Part shown: positions 6,160-7,630 of the stretch, piece by piece | Layout: every line of letters starts with the position of its first letter | How positions within the stretch are numbered: position 1 is the first letter of the stretch | Made by a program: the position numbers and the translations under genes | Assembly (NCBI GenBank): GCA_023392475.1 | Contig: JAEVZA010000081.1 | Location: forward strand, 1-7,630 | DNA: 7,630 nt | Reading direction: 5' to 3' | DNA from: Actinomycetes bacterium | GTDB lineage: Bacteria > Actinomycetota > Acidimicrobiia > Acidimicrobiales > Microtrichaceae | The notes under the pieces: model-generated | What the model was told of the DNA's origin: nothing | The model's input: only the letters and a program-made list of their open reading frames with translations | Databases searched by the model: none

Positions 6160-7521
6160 TCACTCAGCGGCGTCGGTGAGGGCCTCGGCGAGCGCCGGGT
6201 GCACGAAGATGCTCTCGGCGATGTCGTTGACCCGCAGGCCGTTCGTGACGGCGACGGCGAGCACCGCGATCAGCTCGGCCGCCTGCGGGCCGACGATCGA
6301 GCCGCCCAGGATCACGCCCGTCGCCGGGTCGGAGATGATCTTGACGAACCCTCGGGGGTCGTCGTTGATGAGCGCCCGGGCGGTGGAGGCGAAGGGGACC
6401 TTCGTGACCCGCACCTTGCGGCCCTCGGCGAACGCGTCGGCCTCGGCCAGCCCCACGTCGGCGATCTCCGGGTCCGTGAAGATGGCGGAGGCGGCCTTCT
6501 CGTAGTCGAGGTGGCGGTGGTCCACCTTGTGCAGGCCCATCACGTGCTCGGCGATCTTGCGGCCCTGCATCGCGGCGACGGAGGACAGCGGCAACTTCCC
6601 CGACACGTCGCCCGCGACGTAGATGTGCGGCACGTTCGTGCGGAGGTGGTGGTCGAGGTCGCGCACCCACGGGCCGTCCATCTCCACGCCCGCCTCGGCC
6701 AGGCCGAGGCCCTCCGAGTTCGGGATCGAGCCGATGGCGAGGAGGCAGTGGGAGCCCTCGGCGACGCGCCCGTCGTCGCAGCGCACGACGACGCCGTTCG
6801 GCGTCCGGTCGAGCCCGATCGCCCGGGCGCCCTTGTAGAGGCGCACCCCGCGTCCGAGGAAGTCGTCCTCGAGCACCGCGGCGACCTCGGGGTCCTTGTT
6901 CGGCAGCACCTGCTGGCGGGACACGATCAGCGTGACCTGCGAGCCGAACGACGAGAACATGTGGACGAACTCGACGCCGGTGACGCCCGAGCCGATGACC
7001 ACGAGGTGCTCGGGCAGGACCTTCGGCGGGTAGGCGTCCCGCGTCGTCAGCACGACGTCGCCGTCGGGATCGGCCCAGTCGGGGATCCGGGGGCGGCTGC
7101 CGGTCGAGACCATGATCGCGTCGGCCTCGAAGGTCAGCTCGCCGTCGTCGGTCGTCGCCACGACCGTGTGGTCGTCAGCGAGGCGGCCGGTCCCCCGCAC
7201 CAGGGCGACGCCCTGGCTCTCGAGCAGCCGGCGGTTCTGCTGCTCGAGGACGGCCGTGATGCCGGCGATGCGCTCGCGCACGCGCTCGAGGTCGACGACG
7301 GCCGCCGGCACCTCGAGCCCCATGCCCCGGGCGTCGTCGACGGCGTCGAGCCGCCCGCCCGTGGCGATCATCGCCTTCGACGGGACGCAGTCCCAGAGGT
7401 GGGCCGCGCCACCGACGACGTCGCGCTCGATCAGCGTCACCTCGGCGCCGAGGCGGGCGGCGGACGTGGCCGCCTGCGTCCCCGCCGGGCCCCCGCCGAT
7501 GATCACGAAGCGCAGCGACAT
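6160..7521 (-). CDS. FAD-dependent NAD(P)H-quinone dehydrogenase-like flavoprotein (LpdA/Rv3303c type)
   Basis: This 453-residue protein is complete for the pyridine nucleotide-disulfide oxidoreductase family. It has the FAD-binding GGGPAG at 9-14, the NAD(P)H-binding GSGVTG at 177-182, the second FAD motif YVAGDV at 301-306, and a C-terminal dimerisation domain from about 340. The active-site segment reads GGAAHLWDCVPSK (37-49): the second cysteine (C45) is present but the first is Ala40, so the normal CX4C redox disulfide cannot form. The C-terminal pair H441-P442...E446 is kept at dihydrolipoamide dehydrogenase spacing. The motif matches my recollection of mycobacterial LpdA (Rv3303c), a quinone-reducing flavoprotein that also lacks the first cysteine. 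Hydride transfer from NAD(P)H to quinones is therefore likelier than lipoamide oxidation. It has its own gap on both sides and is probably transcribed alone. The ATG at 7521 has no strong ribosome site. Confidence 0.9.
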   Translation of the reverse strand: MSLRFVIIGGGPAGTQAATSAARLGAEVTLIERDVVGGAAHLWDCVPSKAMIATGGRLDAVDDARGMGLEVPAAVVDLERVRERIAGITAVLEQQNRRLLESQGVALVRGTGRLADDHTVVATTDDGELTFEADAIMVSTGSRPRIPDWADPDGDVVLTTRDAYPPKVLPEHLVVIGSGVTGVEFVHMFSSFGSQVTLIVSRQQVLPNKDPEVAAVLEDDFLGRGVRLYKGARAIGLDRTPNGVVVRCDDGRVAEGSHCLLAIGSIPNSEGLGLAEAGVEMDGPWVRDLDHHLRTNVPHIYVAGDVSGKLPLSSVAAMQGRKIAEHVMGLHKVDHRHLDYEKAASAIFTDPEIADVGLAEADAFAEGRKVRVTKVPFASTARALINDDPRGFVKIISDPATGVILGGSIVGPQAAELIAVLAVAVTNGLRVNDIAESIFVHPALAEALTDAAE

Positions 7522-7527
7522 GGGCCC

Positions 7528-7533
7528 AGGCTA
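7528..7533 (-). promoter_or_regulatory. Possible -10 hexamer for a leaderless flavoprotein transcript
   Basis: The minus strand reads TAGCCT, ending 6 bases before the ATG at 7521. A transcript starting about 7 bases after this hexamer would begin at the start codon. The lack of a clear Shine-Dalgarno sequence fits a leaderless message, which is common in actinobacteria. No good -35 hexamer is visible, so the call is tentative. Confidence 0.25.
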
Positions 7534-7594
7534 CGGCGCCCGCGCCCCGCGCCGGTCCACGTCCACCCGCGCCGCCCCACCCGGTTCGTTCTGT

Positions 7595-7630
7595 GCTGCA
7601 GATCGGTACGGATCCGTACCGATCTGCAGC
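7595..7630. repeat. Perfect 36-bp palindrome at the window edge
   Basis: The two 18-base halves are exact reverse complements, with the centre between 7612 and 7613 inside GGATCC. The first half is GCTGCAGATCGGTACGGA. It is less GC-rich than its surroundings. GATC occurs at 7601, 7611 and 7621, exactly 10 bp apart, and GTAC at 7606 and 7616. It lies 73 bases before the flavoprotein start. It may extend past the window, because its outer edge is the last base given. It could be an operator, a strong hairpin at the end of the unseen neighbour, or a mobile or intergenic palindromic element; the sequence shown does not decide. Confidence 0.9.

Noticed and set aside
5510..6163. In-frame N-terminal extension of the GT-C protein to a start at 6163
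   Set aside because: It would overlay the entire RDD gene in another frame and is Arg/Pro/Gly-rich without conserved features. The GTGA overlap at 5506-5509 gives a natural start.
6164..6670. Minus-strand frame of 168 codons inside the flavoprotein gene
   Set aside because: It is an Arg/Pro-rich shadow frame; the flavoprotein motifs YVAGDV and HPALAE lie in the other frame across the same bases.
7595..7630. Reading the edge palindrome as an insertion-sequence end
   Set aside because: No transposase fragment, target duplication or second terminal repeat is visible in the window.

Overview
The window is very GC-rich, with codons that strongly favour G or C in the third position, GTG and TTG starts, and tightly packed genes. 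Family resemblances point to a high-GC actinobacterium, possibly of an acidimicrobial or similar environmental lineage; the sequence alone does not fix the genus. All seven genes lie on the minus strand, so transcription runs from right to left. No RNA gene, insertion sequence, CRISPR array or gene-free stretch above 300 bases was found.

Right part (7630 to 6160): a perfect 36-bp palindrome at the very edge, then a flavoprotein of the pyridine nucleotide-disulfide oxidoreductase family. It resembles the mycobacterial LpdA/Rv3303c type of NAD(P)H-quinone dehydrogenase. It lacks the first cysteine of the usual redox disulfide but keeps the C-terminal His-Glu pair. A GC-rich hairpin follows its stop codon.

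Middle (6114 to 3731): two membrane-protein genes joined by a GTGA stop/start overlap. The first is an RDD-family protein with a Pro-rich N-terminal tail. The second is a large GT-C/PMT-like (GT39-like) protein with the conserved acidic DE motif in its first external loop, which suggests lipid-linked sugar transfer on the outer face of the membrane. A second GC-rich hairpin closes this unit.

Left part (3591 to 1): a polysaccharide export and assembly operon. Its genes are an ABC-2 permease (Wzm/TagG-like, TTG start), an ATPase with a C-terminal Wzt-type carbohydrate-recognition domain, a small protein ending in a coiled coil, and a GT4 glycosyltransferase that runs off the left edge. The likely scheme is that a cytoplasmic glycosyltransferase builds or finishes a lipid-linked glycan, the Wzt-like C-terminal domain recognises it, and Wzm-Wzt exports it. 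The coiled-coil protein, whose start is coupled to neither an enzyme domain nor a membrane anchor, is the least understood part of this locus and may act as a scaffold or length regulator (inference).
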